Below, one piece after another: positions 51,896-61,472 of a stretch of 64,000 nt of DNA (position 1 is the stretch's first letter; each line of letters begins with the position of its first letter). The stretch covers positions 682,001 through 746,000 of the forward strand of contig NZ_CP073586.1 in the NCBI RefSeq assembly GCF_022267555.1, given 5' to 3'. The DNA comes from Proteiniphilum propionicum (lineage in GTDB: Bacteria > Bacteroidota > Bacteroidia > Bacteroidales > Dysgonomonadaceae). Position numbers and translations under genes: made by a program. The notes under the pieces are model-generated. The model did no database searches and was not told the DNA's origin. It saw nothing but the letters and a program-made list of their open reading frames with translations.

Positions 51896-52683
51896 CGGCC
51901 AGGATTGGCAAAGCGCCTCAGGGAATGGTTCTCATTCCATCAGGCATATTCCAATGCGACAGCTACCGGACAGGGGACTCATTCATCAGTTATCCCGAAA
52001 ATCCAACATCAAATGGAGATAAAGTGGTAATGAAAAAATTCTACATGGATAAATACTCGGTCACCAACAGACAATACCGGGAATTTCTGGAGGCAACAGG
52101 ATATCAACCAAATGATACGGCAAATTTTCTAAAGCACTGGACAAACAATCAAATTCCCAAAGGGCAAGAGAACTATCCTGTAATGTATGTAACTCTTGAA
52201 GATGCAAAAGCCTATGCTAAGTGGGCAGGAAAACGTATTCCGACCGAAATAGAATGGCAGTATGCGGCTCAGACCGAAAAAGGCAACGAATGGCCATGGA
52301 TACAGGAAAAACCAGTGGAAAGGGAAGAAGAATTCATCACGAATACTCTTTCTGTCTGGAAGATAAAAGGAATAAACCCAAACCGATGTAATTTGGGCGA
52401 TGGTTCACTTTACCCGGTTGGAAAATATAAGGATGGAGCAAACCCATACGGATTAAATGATTTAGTCGGTTGTGTATGGCAGTTGACAAATGATGTATAT
52501 GATAATACCACTTATAGATATATAATGTTAAAAGGAGGAAGTTATTTCTTACCCACATCTAGTTTTTGGTATGTACAGGGGGGCCCTAGAGAATTGAATT
52601 TTAGGCAATATTTATTACGGCTCTCACCATCGTTCGAAAGAAAAGCAACGGTTGGGTTCCGCTGCGTCAAGGATGCTTTATAA
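51850..52683 (+). pseudogene. SUMF1/FGE-sulfatase-domain protein, 5'-truncated
   Basis: The frame is open from 51850, just after a TGA at 51847-51849, and reads GFAPYTARLISEPEVTARIGKAPQGMVLIPSG before the FGE-sulfatase domain proper. The ATG at 51925 lies in the GMVLIPSG motif that opens the domain, so it is not a natural start. The domain is complete: DKYSVTNRQYREFLEATGY, YAKWAGKRIPTEIEWQYAAQ, NPYGLNDLVGCVWQLTND, RKATVGFRCVKD. The catalytic cysteines of true formylglycine-generating enzymes are not evident, so a structural or binding role is more likely. The signal and N-terminal part were lost at the IS4 junction. Translation from 51925 remains possible. Confidence 0.6.
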
Positions 52684-52835
52684 GAATAAGATTTGATTAT
52701 TAACTGATTCTACAATTGATATACAGAGAGCGATTTTAATAAATCCGGCCTATTAGATAAAAATTCCGGGTCCGATATGCATGTAAAGAAAACAGACAGA
52801 CAAAAATAAATTAATTTATGTAAATTTGAAATATT

Positions 52836-54869
52836 ATGAAGAAAGTAAACTTGATCATTTTATTTTTTATTGTAATAAATATGTGCACCAAGTCTCAATT
52901 AAAACAACCGACAACAGATTTATATTTAAATAATCGTACACCATTAATTACAAAACCATTTATGGAACTCCCAGTAGGGACAGTACGCCCTGAAGGGTGG
53001 CTGAAAAGCCAGTTGCTAAAGATGAAAAACGGGATGACAGGACACCTTGACTCTCTTTACAGTGAGGTTATGGGGCCTCGAAATGGATGGCTGGGAGGCG
53101 ACGGAGATGTATGGGAAAGAGGGCCTTACTGGATTGACGGGCTGTTGCCTTTAGCATACATCCTGGATGACAGCTTGCTAAAAGCCAAGGTCCAACCCTG
53201 GGTGGAGTGGACATTGAAAAGTCAGAGGCCTGATGGTTATTTTGGCCCCTCTGTAGATCGGAAACCGGAAGAGGGATTACAAAGAACAAATGCACAGGAC
53301 TGGTGGCCAAAAATGGTTGTATTAAAGTTCATGAAATCATATTATGAGGCAACTGGCGATGAGCGCGTCATTCCTTTTATGACAAACTATTTTAAATACC
53401 AATTAAAAGAGCTGCCCCAGAAACCCTTGAATCATTGGACACGTTGGGGACAACAACGGGGAGGAGATAACTTAATGGTCGTTTATTGGCTTTATAACAT
53501 TACCGGTGAAAAATTTCTATTGGATCTGGGTGATTTAATCACCGGGCAAACTATCGACTGGACAAATTCTTTTTTGGAGGGAAATATGCTTAACAGGCTC
53601 TTTGGCGTACATTGTGTGAATCTGGCACAAGGCATGAAACAACCAATTATCCGGTATCAAGCCACAAAGGATACAAAACATATTGATGCTATTAACAAAG
53701 GATTTTCCGATTTGATGAGAGCGCACGGTTGGCCTAATGGATTATATGGTGCGGACGAGCTGTTGCATACCGGAAATCCGACCCATGGTTCTGAACTTTG
53801 TACTGCGGTTGAACTAATGTTTTCTTTGGAAAAAATGGTTGAAATTACAGGAAATGTAGCATGGGCAGACTGGCTGGAAAGAGTTACTTTTAATGCATTA
53901 CCCACACAGGTGACTGACAATTACGATGCACGGCAATATTACCAGCAACTTAATCAGGTAGAAATATCACGCCATCAAAGAAATTTTGTAACCAGCTACA
54001 ACGGCACCGATCAATTATTTGGGCTTTTGACTGGATATCCCTGTTGCACTTCAAACCTGCACCAGGGTTGGCCTAAATTTACAAAGCACCTTTGGTTCGC
54101 GTCAGAAGATAACGGTTTAGCAGCACTTTTTTATTCGCCTTGTATGGTAACTGCAAAGGTAGGATCCGGTACTGCTGTGAAAATTGAGGAAACAACAGAT
54201 TATCCATTCGACGAGTCAATTCATTTCCAAATAGAGATTATGGATAAAAAAATAGAATCGACAGAGTTCCCATTCTATTTGCGAATCCCTGAGTGGTGCA
54301 GCGAAGCTACTATAAAAATTAACAATGAAATTCGATTAAAGGCGAAAGGCGGAAATATTGAAAGACTATCAAGAAAATGGAAATCAGGAGATAAAGTGGA
54401 GCTAATACTACCAATGAGTGTTATTATCACCCGTTGGTATGAAGGATCTGCAGCAGTTGAAAGGGGGCCGCTTTTATATGCTTTGCGTATGGAGGAAAAA
54501 TGGACAAAGGTTCGGGATGACCGCAAGTTCGGTAGCAGGTATGGCGACTGGTATTACGAAGTTCACAGCGATTCTCCCTGGAACTACTGTTTAAAAGAAG
54601 AATCAATTAAGCCGGAAAATATTAAAACCGATTTTCAGGTAGTGAAAAAAAGGATGAAAGGATATCCCTGGAATGTTAACAATGCACCCATTGAGATTAA
54701 AACAAAAGGGAAGCGGATAAATGAATGGCAATTGTACAACAGTTCTGCAGGGCCCCAACCATTTAGTGTTCAATACCAGTCGGAAACTTTACCCGAAGAA
54801 GAAATCACTTTAATCCCTTATGGTTGCACAACATTAAGGATAGCTGAATTTCCAATTACAAGAAAATAA
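52836..54869 (+). CDS. GH127-like (DUF1680) glycosidase
   Basis: A 677-residue protein with a signal peptide. It has the (alpha/alpha)6 barrel pattern of DUF1680: RPEGWLKSQLLKMKNGMTG, WERGPYWIDGLLPLAYIL, WTLKSQRPDGYFGP, and the C-terminal beta domain with FPFYLRIPEWCSEATIKIN and AAVERGPLLYALR. The zinc-thiolate site of GH127 appears conserved: Glu and Cys in HGSELCTAVE and the two cysteines in GYPCCTSNLHQG. Divergence from the neighbour suggests a different member of the GH127/GH146-like group, probably an arabinofuranosidase. The next gene starts 17 bp downstream, so they are co-transcribed. Confidence 0.8.
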   Translation: MKKVNLIILFFIVINMCTKSQLKQPTTDLYLNNRTPLITKPFMELPVGTVRPEGWLKSQLLKMKNGMTGHLDSLYSEVMGPRNGWLGGDGDVWERGPYWIDGLLPLAYILDDSLLKAKVQPWVEWTLKSQRPDGYFGPSVDRKPEEGLQRTNAQDWWPKMVVLKFMKSYYEATGDERVIPFMTNYFKYQLKELPQKPLNHWTRWGQQRGGDNLMVVYWLYNITGEKFLLDLGDLITGQTIDWTNSFLEGNMLNRLFGVHCVNLAQGMKQPIIRYQATKDTKHIDAINKGFSDLMRAHGWPNGLYGADELLHTGNPTHGSELCTAVELMFSLEKMVEITGNVAWADWLERVTFNALPTQVTDNYDARQYYQQLNQVEISRHQRNFVTSYNGTDQLFGLLTGYPCCTSNLHQGWPKFTKHLWFASEDNGLAALFYSPCMVTAKVGSGTAVKIEETTDYPFDESIHFQIEIMDKKIESTEFPFYLRIPEWCSEATIKINNEIRLKAKGGNIERLSRKWKSGDKVELILPMSVIITRWYEGSAAVERGPLLYALRMEEKWTKVRDDRKFGSRYGDWYYEVHSDSPWNYCLKEESIKPENIKTDFQVVKKRMKGYPWNVNNAPIEIKTKGKRINEWQLYNSSAGPQPFSVQYQSETLPEEEITLIPYGCTTLRIAEFPITRK

Positions 54870-54886
54870 GTTAAAATGTATCAAAA

Positions 54887-56746
54887 ATGAACAAATATTT
54901 GATTTCACTCATAATCCCCCTTTTGGTCTTATGTTGTATAATGATCAAAAATGAAACGAACCCTTCATCAAAGATGATCAACCAGGTAAATTTCGCAAGT
55001 GTAAAAATCACAGATAGTTTTTGGTCGCCAAGGCTAAAAAGCCATGTAATATCAACGCTTCCTGTTTGTATAGATCAAATTGAAAATAAAACAGGGAGAA
55101 TCCGCAATTTTGAAAACGCGGGAAAAGGTACCGGCGAACATTCGGGTATTTTTTACGATGATTCCGACGTGTATAAAGCATTGGAAGGGATGGCATACAG
55201 CCTTATCAACAACCCCGATTCCGAACTGGAGAAAAAATGTGACGAATGGATCGATAAATTTGCGGCGGCGCAGCAACCCGACGGGTACATCAATACATTC
55301 TACGCGCTTACGGGGCTCGATAAGCGATGGACAAATATGGACAAGCACGAGATGTACTGTGCCGGACATATGATTGAAGCGGCAGTGGCATACTACAAGG
55401 CAACGGGCAAACGGAAATTGCTGGACGTATCAGTTCGGATGACCGAGCATATGATGAGTCTGTTCGGGTCAGGCAAACGTCATTGGGTGCCGGGGCACGA
55501 GGAAATAGAACTGGCATTGGTTAAACTCTACGAAGTGACAAAAGAGAAAAAGTATCTCGACTTCGCTTACTGGCTTCTCGAAGAGAGAGGCCATGGATAT
55601 GGGAGCAAGGGAACGGAAGGGGAATGGAACAAACTCTACTATCAGGATTCTGTACCTGTAAGAGAACTGGAGGAGATAACAGGACACGCAGTACGAGCCA
55701 TGTATCTTTTCTGTGGAATGGCTGATGTAGCTGCACTTAAGGGGGATAAGGGTTATATTCATGCTTTAAACCGTTTATGGGATGATGTCGTACTTCGAAA
55801 AATGTATGTTACCGGTGGCATTGGTTCATCGCTGCAGAACGAAGGCTTTACCGAGCCTTACGATTTGCCCAACTATGAAGCTTATTGTGAAACGTGTGCT
55901 TCGGTTGGGATGGTATTCTGGAACTCACGCATGCATCAATTAACCGGCGATTCAAAATATATTGATGTGATGGAGCGGTCCATGTACAACGGAGCTCTTG
56001 CCGGCATATCTTTGAACGGCGATCGGTTCTTTTATGTGAACCCGTTGGCATCACACGGCAATCATCATCGCCGTGAATGGTATGGAACAGCTTGCTGTCC
56101 CAGCCAGATCTCCCGGTTTTTGCCATCCATCGGAAGCTATATTTACGGGGTATCAGATAAGGCAATATGGGTAAATCTATTTATAGGGAACAACGCTGAA
56201 ATTACTACCGGGAGAGAAACTGTCATCATACATCAGAAAACCGGTTATCCGTGGGATGGTGCAGTAGAGCTTAGCATAGATTCACTAAAAAGGCCAATGG
56301 AAAAGGAAATTCGTCTGCGCATTCCCGGATGGTGCAAAAAGTACAAAATCACTATAAACGGTGAAAAAGTAGAGAACATACCAGTTGATAAAGGTTTTGC
56401 TGTGATCGACAGAAAATGGAAAAACTCCGACAGGCTGACATTCACTATGGATATGCCTATAGAGGTAGTAGAGGCTGACAATCGTGTAAGAGAGAACATC
56501 GGTAAACGAGCCGTTCAGCGCGGACCGTTGGTATATTGTATGGAAGAAGTTGATAATATCTCTTTTGATAACCTGTTCCTGACAAGGAACACAAAATTTA
56601 CAAACGGTTTTGAACCTGCTTTACTAAACGGGGTAGTTGCAATAAATGCATATATAAACAGCGATAGCATCCGTTTTGTTCCATACTATGCCTGGGATAA
56701 CAGAGAACCCGGACAAATGAAAGTGTGGATTAACTATAAAGAATAA
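54887..56746 (+). CDS. GH127 beta-L-arabinofuranosidase
   Basis: A 619-residue enzyme with an N-terminal hydrophobic segment (LISLIIPLLVLCC) that may be a lipoprotein signal. The whole GH127 fold is visible: VKITDSFWSPRLKSHV, GEHSGIFYDDSDVYKALEGM, AQQPDGYINTFYAL, and the active site YEAYCETCASVGM with Glu and Cys zinc ligands plus GTACCPSQ with the paired cysteines. In HypBA1 one of these cysteines is the nucleophile. It should release beta-L-arabinofuranose from arabinosides such as those on hydroxyproline-rich proteins. It ends the operon; a very strong hairpin follows. Confidence 0.9.
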   Translation: MNKYLISLIIPLLVLCCIMIKNETNPSSKMINQVNFASVKITDSFWSPRLKSHVISTLPVCIDQIENKTGRIRNFENAGKGTGEHSGIFYDDSDVYKALEGMAYSLINNPDSELEKKCDEWIDKFAAAQQPDGYINTFYALTGLDKRWTNMDKHEMYCAGHMIEAAVAYYKATGKRKLLDVSVRMTEHMMSLFGSGKRHWVPGHEEIELALVKLYEVTKEKKYLDFAYWLLEERGHGYGSKGTEGEWNKLYYQDSVPVRELEEITGHAVRAMYLFCGMADVAALKGDKGYIHALNRLWDDVVLRKMYVTGGIGSSLQNEGFTEPYDLPNYEAYCETCASVGMVFWNSRMHQLTGDSKYIDVMERSMYNGALAGISLNGDRFFYVNPLASHGNHHRREWYGTACCPSQISRFLPSIGSYIYGVSDKAIWVNLFIGNNAEITTGRETVIIHQKTGYPWDGAVELSIDSLKRPMEKEIRLRIPGWCKKYKITINGEKVENIPVDKGFAVIDRKWKNSDRLTFTMDMPIEVVEADNRVRENIGKRAVQRGPLVYCMEEVDNISFDNLFLTRNTKFTNGFEPALLNGVVAINAYINSDSIRFVPYYAWDNREPGQMKVWINYKE

Positions 56747-56757
56747 AAATCAAACAA

Positions 56758-56809
56758 CAGAGATAGTGTAAACGCTCCACCTTTTGATGGAGCGTTTACA
56801 CTATCTCTG
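56758..56809. terminator. Perfect 22-bp-stem hairpin between GH127 and GH2 genes
   Basis: Bases 56758-56779 and 56788-56809 are exact reverse complements around an 8-base loop. The hairpin lies 12 bp past each converging stop codon and would end transcription in both directions. Confidence 0.8.
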
Positions 56810-56821
56810 TATGATTCTGAA

Positions 56822-59371
56822 CTACTTTGCTTGAATTTTGATTGAAGCACTCCTAATCCCTTTGGCGTTGGCCTCGAAAGTAATTGTTCCAGGCTTATCG
56901 GCCGACTCAACAATTGCCACAAGCTTGCCGTTGAAAAGGTGCATCTGTGGCAGATGAAACAGGTCGAGGCTTGTGGGGTCACCGTTGGCCCCGGCACGGT
57001 AGGTTCCTGCCCCGTTCACATTGAATTTAACCAGTTCATTTACATTGGGGCAAGGGTTTCCGTTCTTGTCTTCAACCGATACGGTGATGAACGAAAGGTC
57101 TTTTCCGTCGGCACTGATCACATTCCTGTCTGCTTCCAGCACCAGACGGTACGGTTTCCCTGCTGTGTGGATCTCTTTTTCAGCAACCGCAATCCCGTTA
57201 TTGTCATATGCAACCACCTTCACCGTTCCCGGCTCATACCGGGTATCCATCCACATCAACCGGTAGCGCTTCTGCCGTTCCAGCCCTTTCTGTGCTTCTG
57301 AGCTGTAGCTCCCTTTGAGCGGAACGGAGAGATCTTTTTTCCGTACACCCTGGCTCTTGCCGTTGATAAACAACTCTGCCGAGGGATAATTGGTATAGAC
57401 GAATACCGGTGTTACCTCGCCCTCACGGCCCTCCCAGTTCCAGTGGGGAAGGATATGGAGTGTTTCAGCCTCTTTGTTCCAGTGGCTTCGGTAGAGGTAG
57501 AAGCGATCCTTTGGAATACCTGCCAGGTCCACCGCCCCGAAGAGGGAACTGTGGCTGGGCCAGTTGCTATAATAGGGCGTGGGTTCGCCCAGATAGTCGA
57601 ACCCGGTCCATATAAACTCACCGATGGTATAGGGCAATTCCTCATGCTGTATAAAGTCATCCTCCGGCAGGTTTGACCAGCCGGCATGCTCAAGGTCGTA
57701 GGAAGAGGCCTGATGATCGTCATACATAACCATCGCCTTCCGCTCCACCGGGAACTTGTAAACCCCGCGTGAACTAAGCGTGGAGGTGGTCTCACTGCCA
57801 AGCACTATCTGCTGCGGCAATTTCTCATATGCTTCCTGATAACGAAATGAGCGGTAGTTGAAACCAGGAACATCCATGATAGCAGCCATATGGTTGCTGA
57901 ATACATGATCGGGGCGGTCCATACCATTGGTAACAGGACGGGTGGGGTCTTCCCGGTGACATATATCCTGAAGGTAACGGGCCACCTTAGCACCCTGCGG
58001 GTTGCTCTGCTCTTCCACCTCATTACCTATACACCACATTACCACGCTGGGGTTGTTACGGTAATGATGCAATACATTGACCACATCCTTCTCTGCCCAA
58101 TCCTTGAAATAGCGGTTATACCCATTCTTTACCTTAGGTATAGCCCATTCATCAAAGGTCTCAACCATCAGCATCATCCCCATCTCATCAGCAATACGAA
58201 CATATTCAGGAGAGGGCATGTTGTGCGAGGTACGGATGGCGTTTACACCCATATCCTGCAAGATGCCAATCTGACGACGTATCGCCGCTTCGTTCACTGC
58301 GCCACCGAGCGGCCCCAAATCATGGTGCATGCATGCGCCTTGAAATTTCACCTTTCTACCATTGAGAAAGAACCCTTTATCAGCAACCACCTCAACACTA
58401 CGAATGCCGAAAGAAGTAGTAAATTCATCTACAGGATATGCCAACTCCTCAGTAGTAGTTTTATTCTCTTCTGTTTTCACCTTTCTTTCAACCATAATCA
58501 GCTCTGAATATACCTTGTAAAGGTTGGGCTGCCTGATATCCCACAACAGCGGATTCTCTACTATAAGTGACTGCTCCATCTCATCCCCATCGAATTTGGT
58601 AAATTCATCTTCCGACTCAGCCACTAACTTCCCGGCAGGGTCGAGGATCGAGGTCTTCAGCCTGAGAAAGTTTATATCGGAAAGCCCTTCTGCGCAATCC
58701 ACTTTCGTCTTCACATTAACCTTCGCAAATGCTTCATTTACTTCGGGTGTAGTTACATAGGTTCCCCAAACAGGAATATGAGTCTTGTGAGTTGTAATAA
58801 GGTGTACGTTCCGATAGAGCCCAGCTCCCGGATACCAGCGGGATTGCTCTTCGAAGTTCTCTAAGCGAACAGCCAGTGTATTGTTTTTCCCATCACTGTT
58901 TAAAAGATCTGTAATATCGAAGTAAAACGTATTGTAACCATTAGGCCAGACACCCGCCTCTTTCCCGTTTACAAAAACACGGGCGTTGCTCATGGCACCA
59001 TCGAACTGGATGGTTACGCGCCTATCGTTGGAAAAACCGGGAATAGTAAAAGTGTTTCTGTACCACCCCACTCCAACAAAAGGAAGCCCGCCGGTACGGC
59101 CGTAATGTTCTATGGCCTTTGTTTGTCCATCCTGAACGATAGCCATCCTGTGAATATCATTTTCTTTGCTGAACGGGCCGTAAGTAGCCCAATCGTGGGG
59201 TACTCTGACCGATTGCCATTCACTGTCGCTAAAATCGGTTTCAGATGACCTCGGATTATCCTCCCGGGTAAATCTCCACCCATTTTCCAGAGTGATGCTG
59301 GTCCGGGTCTGTGATTCTATAGCCGATAAACCTAAAAAAAGAGCAATCAATATAATAAACGTTTTCTTCAT
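56822..59371 (-). CDS. GH2 beta-galactosidase
   Basis: An 849-residue GH2 with a signal peptide ending IESQ. Sugar-binding domain (about 25-195), immunoglobulin-like domain, TIM barrel, then DUF4982 (about 620-690) and a C-terminal Ig-like/Big domain (SADGKDLSFITVSVEDKNG). The acid/base is E451 in CIGNEVEEQ and the nucleophile E527 in VLGSETTS; the HDWATYGPF and MHHDLGPLGGAVN motifs are normal. The domain set fits secreted Bacteroidetes beta-galactosidases. It would remove galactose from side chains of the same glycan attacked by the GH127 pair, but it lies on the opposite strand with its own promoter region. Confidence 0.88.
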   Translation of the reverse strand: MKKTFIILIALFLGLSAIESQTRTSITLENGWRFTREDNPRSSETDFSDSEWQSVRVPHDWATYGPFSKENDIHRMAIVQDGQTKAIEHYGRTGGLPFVGVGWYRNTFTIPGFSNDRRVTIQFDGAMSNARVFVNGKEAGVWPNGYNTFYFDITDLLNSDGKNNTLAVRLENFEEQSRWYPGAGLYRNVHLITTHKTHIPVWGTYVTTPEVNEAFAKVNVKTKVDCAEGLSDINFLRLKTSILDPAGKLVAESEDEFTKFDGDEMEQSLIVENPLLWDIRQPNLYKVYSELIMVERKVKTEENKTTTEELAYPVDEFTTSFGIRSVEVVADKGFFLNGRKVKFQGACMHHDLGPLGGAVNEAAIRRQIGILQDMGVNAIRTSHNMPSPEYVRIADEMGMMLMVETFDEWAIPKVKNGYNRYFKDWAEKDVVNVLHHYRNNPSVVMWCIGNEVEEQSNPQGAKVARYLQDICHREDPTRPVTNGMDRPDHVFSNHMAAIMDVPGFNYRSFRYQEAYEKLPQQIVLGSETTSTLSSRGVYKFPVERKAMVMYDDHQASSYDLEHAGWSNLPEDDFIQHEELPYTIGEFIWTGFDYLGEPTPYYSNWPSHSSLFGAVDLAGIPKDRFYLYRSHWNKEAETLHILPHWNWEGREGEVTPVFVYTNYPSAELFINGKSQGVRKKDLSVPLKGSYSSEAQKGLERQKRYRLMWMDTRYEPGTVKVVAYDNNGIAVAEKEIHTAGKPYRLVLEADRNVISADGKDLSFITVSVEDKNGNPCPNVNELVKFNVNGAGTYRAGANGDPTSLDLFHLPQMHLFNGKLVAIVESADKPGTITFEANAKGIRSASIKIQAK

Positions 59372-59444
59372 GTCTTTTTACTTGTAATGTGAACCAATAC
59401 TTTGGCAAATATCAAATTAATAAACTTCAATATTGACATTATGG

Positions 59445-61085
59445 TTATCCAAATAAACAATTTGGCTGCGTCACCACCTGGAAGAAATCATTACCCTTAT
59501 CATCCACCAGTATAAATGCCGGGAAATCTTCCACCTCTATCTTCCATATCGCCTCCATGCCTAACTCCGGGTATTCAATGCATTCGAGGCTTTTGATACT
59601 GTTCTGCGCTAGAATTGCAGCAGGTCCACCTATGCTCCCGAGGTAAAAACCACCGTGCTTTTTACATGCATCGGTAACCTGCTGGCTTCGATTACCTTTT
59701 GCCAGCATTATCATGCTGCCACCGTTCGACTGAAACAGATCAACGTAGGAGTCCATGCGCCCTGCCGTTGTAGGTCCCATTGAGCCTGAGGCATATCCTT
59801 TGGGGGTCTTTGCGGGCCCGGCATAGTAGATAGGATGATCTTTTATGTATTGAGGCAGTCCCTCGCCAAGGTCGATACGTTCTTTGAGCTTTGCATGGGC
59901 AATATCGCGCCCAACAATGATGGTACCGTTCAACGACAACCGGGTGGAGACCGGATATTTTGACAACTCAGCCAGAATCTCTTTCATAGGCCGGTTTAAA
60001 TCTATCTTAACACCTCCAGCTTCCCCTGCTTCACGGTATTCCTCAGGAATAAGGCGAGTAGGATTATCTTCAAGCTTCTCAATCCAAATACCATCGCGGT
60101 TGATCTTCGCCTTTATGTTACGGTCAGCCGAACAGGAAACACCCATTCCAACCGGGCAGGAGGCGCCGTGACGCGGCAGGCGGATCACCCGCACATCGTG
60201 TGCAAAATATTTCCCTCCAAACTGTGCACCCAATCCAAGCTTTTCCGAAGCCCTCTTCAGTCTCTCTTCCAGCTCATGATCACGGAAAGCCTGGCCGAGC
60301 TCATTCCCTTCCGAAGGAAGGTTATCGTAGTATTTAGCTGAGGCCATCTTCACCGTTTTCAGATTGGCTTCGGCTGAGGTACCACCGATAACGAAGGCCA
60401 GGTGATAGGGAGGACATGCAGCGGTACCCAGCGATTTCATCTTATCAATAAGGAAATCCTCAAGTTTCCCGGGGGTCAACAGAGCTTTCGTCTCCTGATA
60501 AAGATAGGTCTTATTGGCCGAACCTCCTCCCTTTGCAATACAAAGGAAATTATATTCATCTCCATCAACAGCATACAGGTCAATCTGTGCGGGGAGGTTT
60601 GTTCCAGTATTCACTTCATCATACATATTCAACGGCGCATTTTGCGAGTAACGCAGATTCTCGTTAACAAAGGTGTTGTAAACACCCAGTGAAAGGGCTT
60701 CTTCATCATTGCCTTCAGTCCATACCCGTTGACCTTTTTTACCCATGATAATGGCCGTGCCTGTGTCCTGGCAGAAAGGTAGAATTCCCTTTGCGGATAT
60801 CTCCGCATTGCGCAGGAATGTAAGAGCCACGAACTTGTCGTTTTCACTCGCTTCGGGATCGGACAGAATTTTTGCTACCTGTTCCTGATGTTCGGAACGA
60901 AGCAGAAACTCTACATCACGAAAAGCAGTCTGAGCCAACAGCGTCAATCCCTCTTTCGATACTTTCAGAATCTCCTTCCCTTCGAATTCAGATACTGAAA
61001 CATGCTCCTTAGTGAGCAGATAATACTCCGTTTGGTCCTTCGACATGGGGAAAGGCGGCTGATATTTGAATGGTTTATTTGCCAT
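59445..61085 (-). CDS. fum: Class I fumarate hydratase
   Basis: I start at [13 protein letters not shown] (61085); the longer frame adds a non-conserved 37 residues, and the 546-residue form is the usual length. The alpha-type domain carries the iron-sulphur cysteines ([53 protein letters not shown]), followed by the beta-type domain ([35 protein letters not shown]). It interconverts fumarate and malate in the cytoplasm with an oxygen-sensitive 4Fe-4S cluster, as expected of an anaerobe using the reductive succinate path. Confidence 0.93.
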   Translation of the reverse strand: MANKPFKYQPPFPMSKDQTEYYLLTKEHVSVSEFEGKEILKVSKEGLTLLAQTAFRDVEFLLRSEHQEQVAKILSDPEASENDKFVALTFLRNAEISAKGILPFCQDTGTAIIMGKKGQRVWTEGNDEEALSLGVYNTFVNENLRYSQNAPLNMYDEVNTGTNLPAQIDLYAVDGDEYNFLCIAKGGGSANKTYLYQETKALLTPGKLEDFLIDKMKSLGTAACPPYHLAFVIGGTSAEANLKTVKMASAKYYDNLPSEGNELGQAFRDHELEERLKRASEKLGLGAQFGGKYFAHDVRVIRLPRHGASCPVGMGVSCSADRNIKAKINRDGIWIEKLEDNPTRLIPEEYREAGEAGGVKIDLNRPMKEILAELSKYPVSTRLSLNGTIIVGRDIAHAKLKERIDLGEGLPQYIKDHPIYYAGPAKTPKGYASGSMGPTTAGRMDSYVDLFQSNGGSMIMLAKGNRSQQVTDACKKHGGFYLGSIGGPAAILAQNSIKSLECIEYPELGMEAIWKIEVEDFPAFILVDDKGNDFFQVVTQPNCLFG

Positions 61086-61137
61086 AAATAATTGGTTATA
61101 TTTGTTTTGATTACTATCTGTTTTATTCTTAAGCAGA

Positions 61138-61145
61138 CAAAAATA
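61138..61145 (-). promoter_or_regulatory. Possible -7 box for fum (TATTTTTG)
   Basis: Minus-strand TAnnTTTG match, 52 bp upstream of the fum ATG. The AT-rich context makes a chance match possible. Confidence 0.35.
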
Positions 61146-61437
61146 CAAAGAAAAAACGGCATCGAAAAACGATAAAGCAAAACATTTCCCAGTCATACCC
61201 GGTCGCCCATACCTTAAGATGCACCCTCTCGCCGGAGTCTTCTGCCGTTAAAGACTCATCTCGCTCTGCCTCCTCTCTCAGCGTATCTTTTCTATCCTGT
61301 AATCCAAGCTATATTGTAGTTTACTGATCTACTATAAACTGATTATTTTTAAACTTTTAAATAATATACTGAGAACAACCTAGAACAGCCCAAATGTTAT
61401 TATTTATAATTAATATAAATAATACAGAGAAAAATCT

Positions 61438-61445
61438 TACCTTTG
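61438..61445 (+). promoter_or_regulatory. -7 box for feoAB (TACCTTTG)
   Basis: TAnnTTTG match 27 bp before the ATG at 61473. It also shows that the earlier TTG at 61443 is part of the promoter, not a start codon. Confidence 0.55.
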
Positions 61446-61472
61446 CAGGCTAATCAGGGAGTTTATTCATCT

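Larger units (their letters stand above)
61086..61472. other. Divergent promoter region of fum and feoAB
   Basis: About 390 bases with no gene. Two candidate Bacteroidetes -7 boxes face outward, at 61138-61145 and 61438-61445. The middle part (61200-61300) is less AT-rich and shows no recognisable element. Confidence 0.5.
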
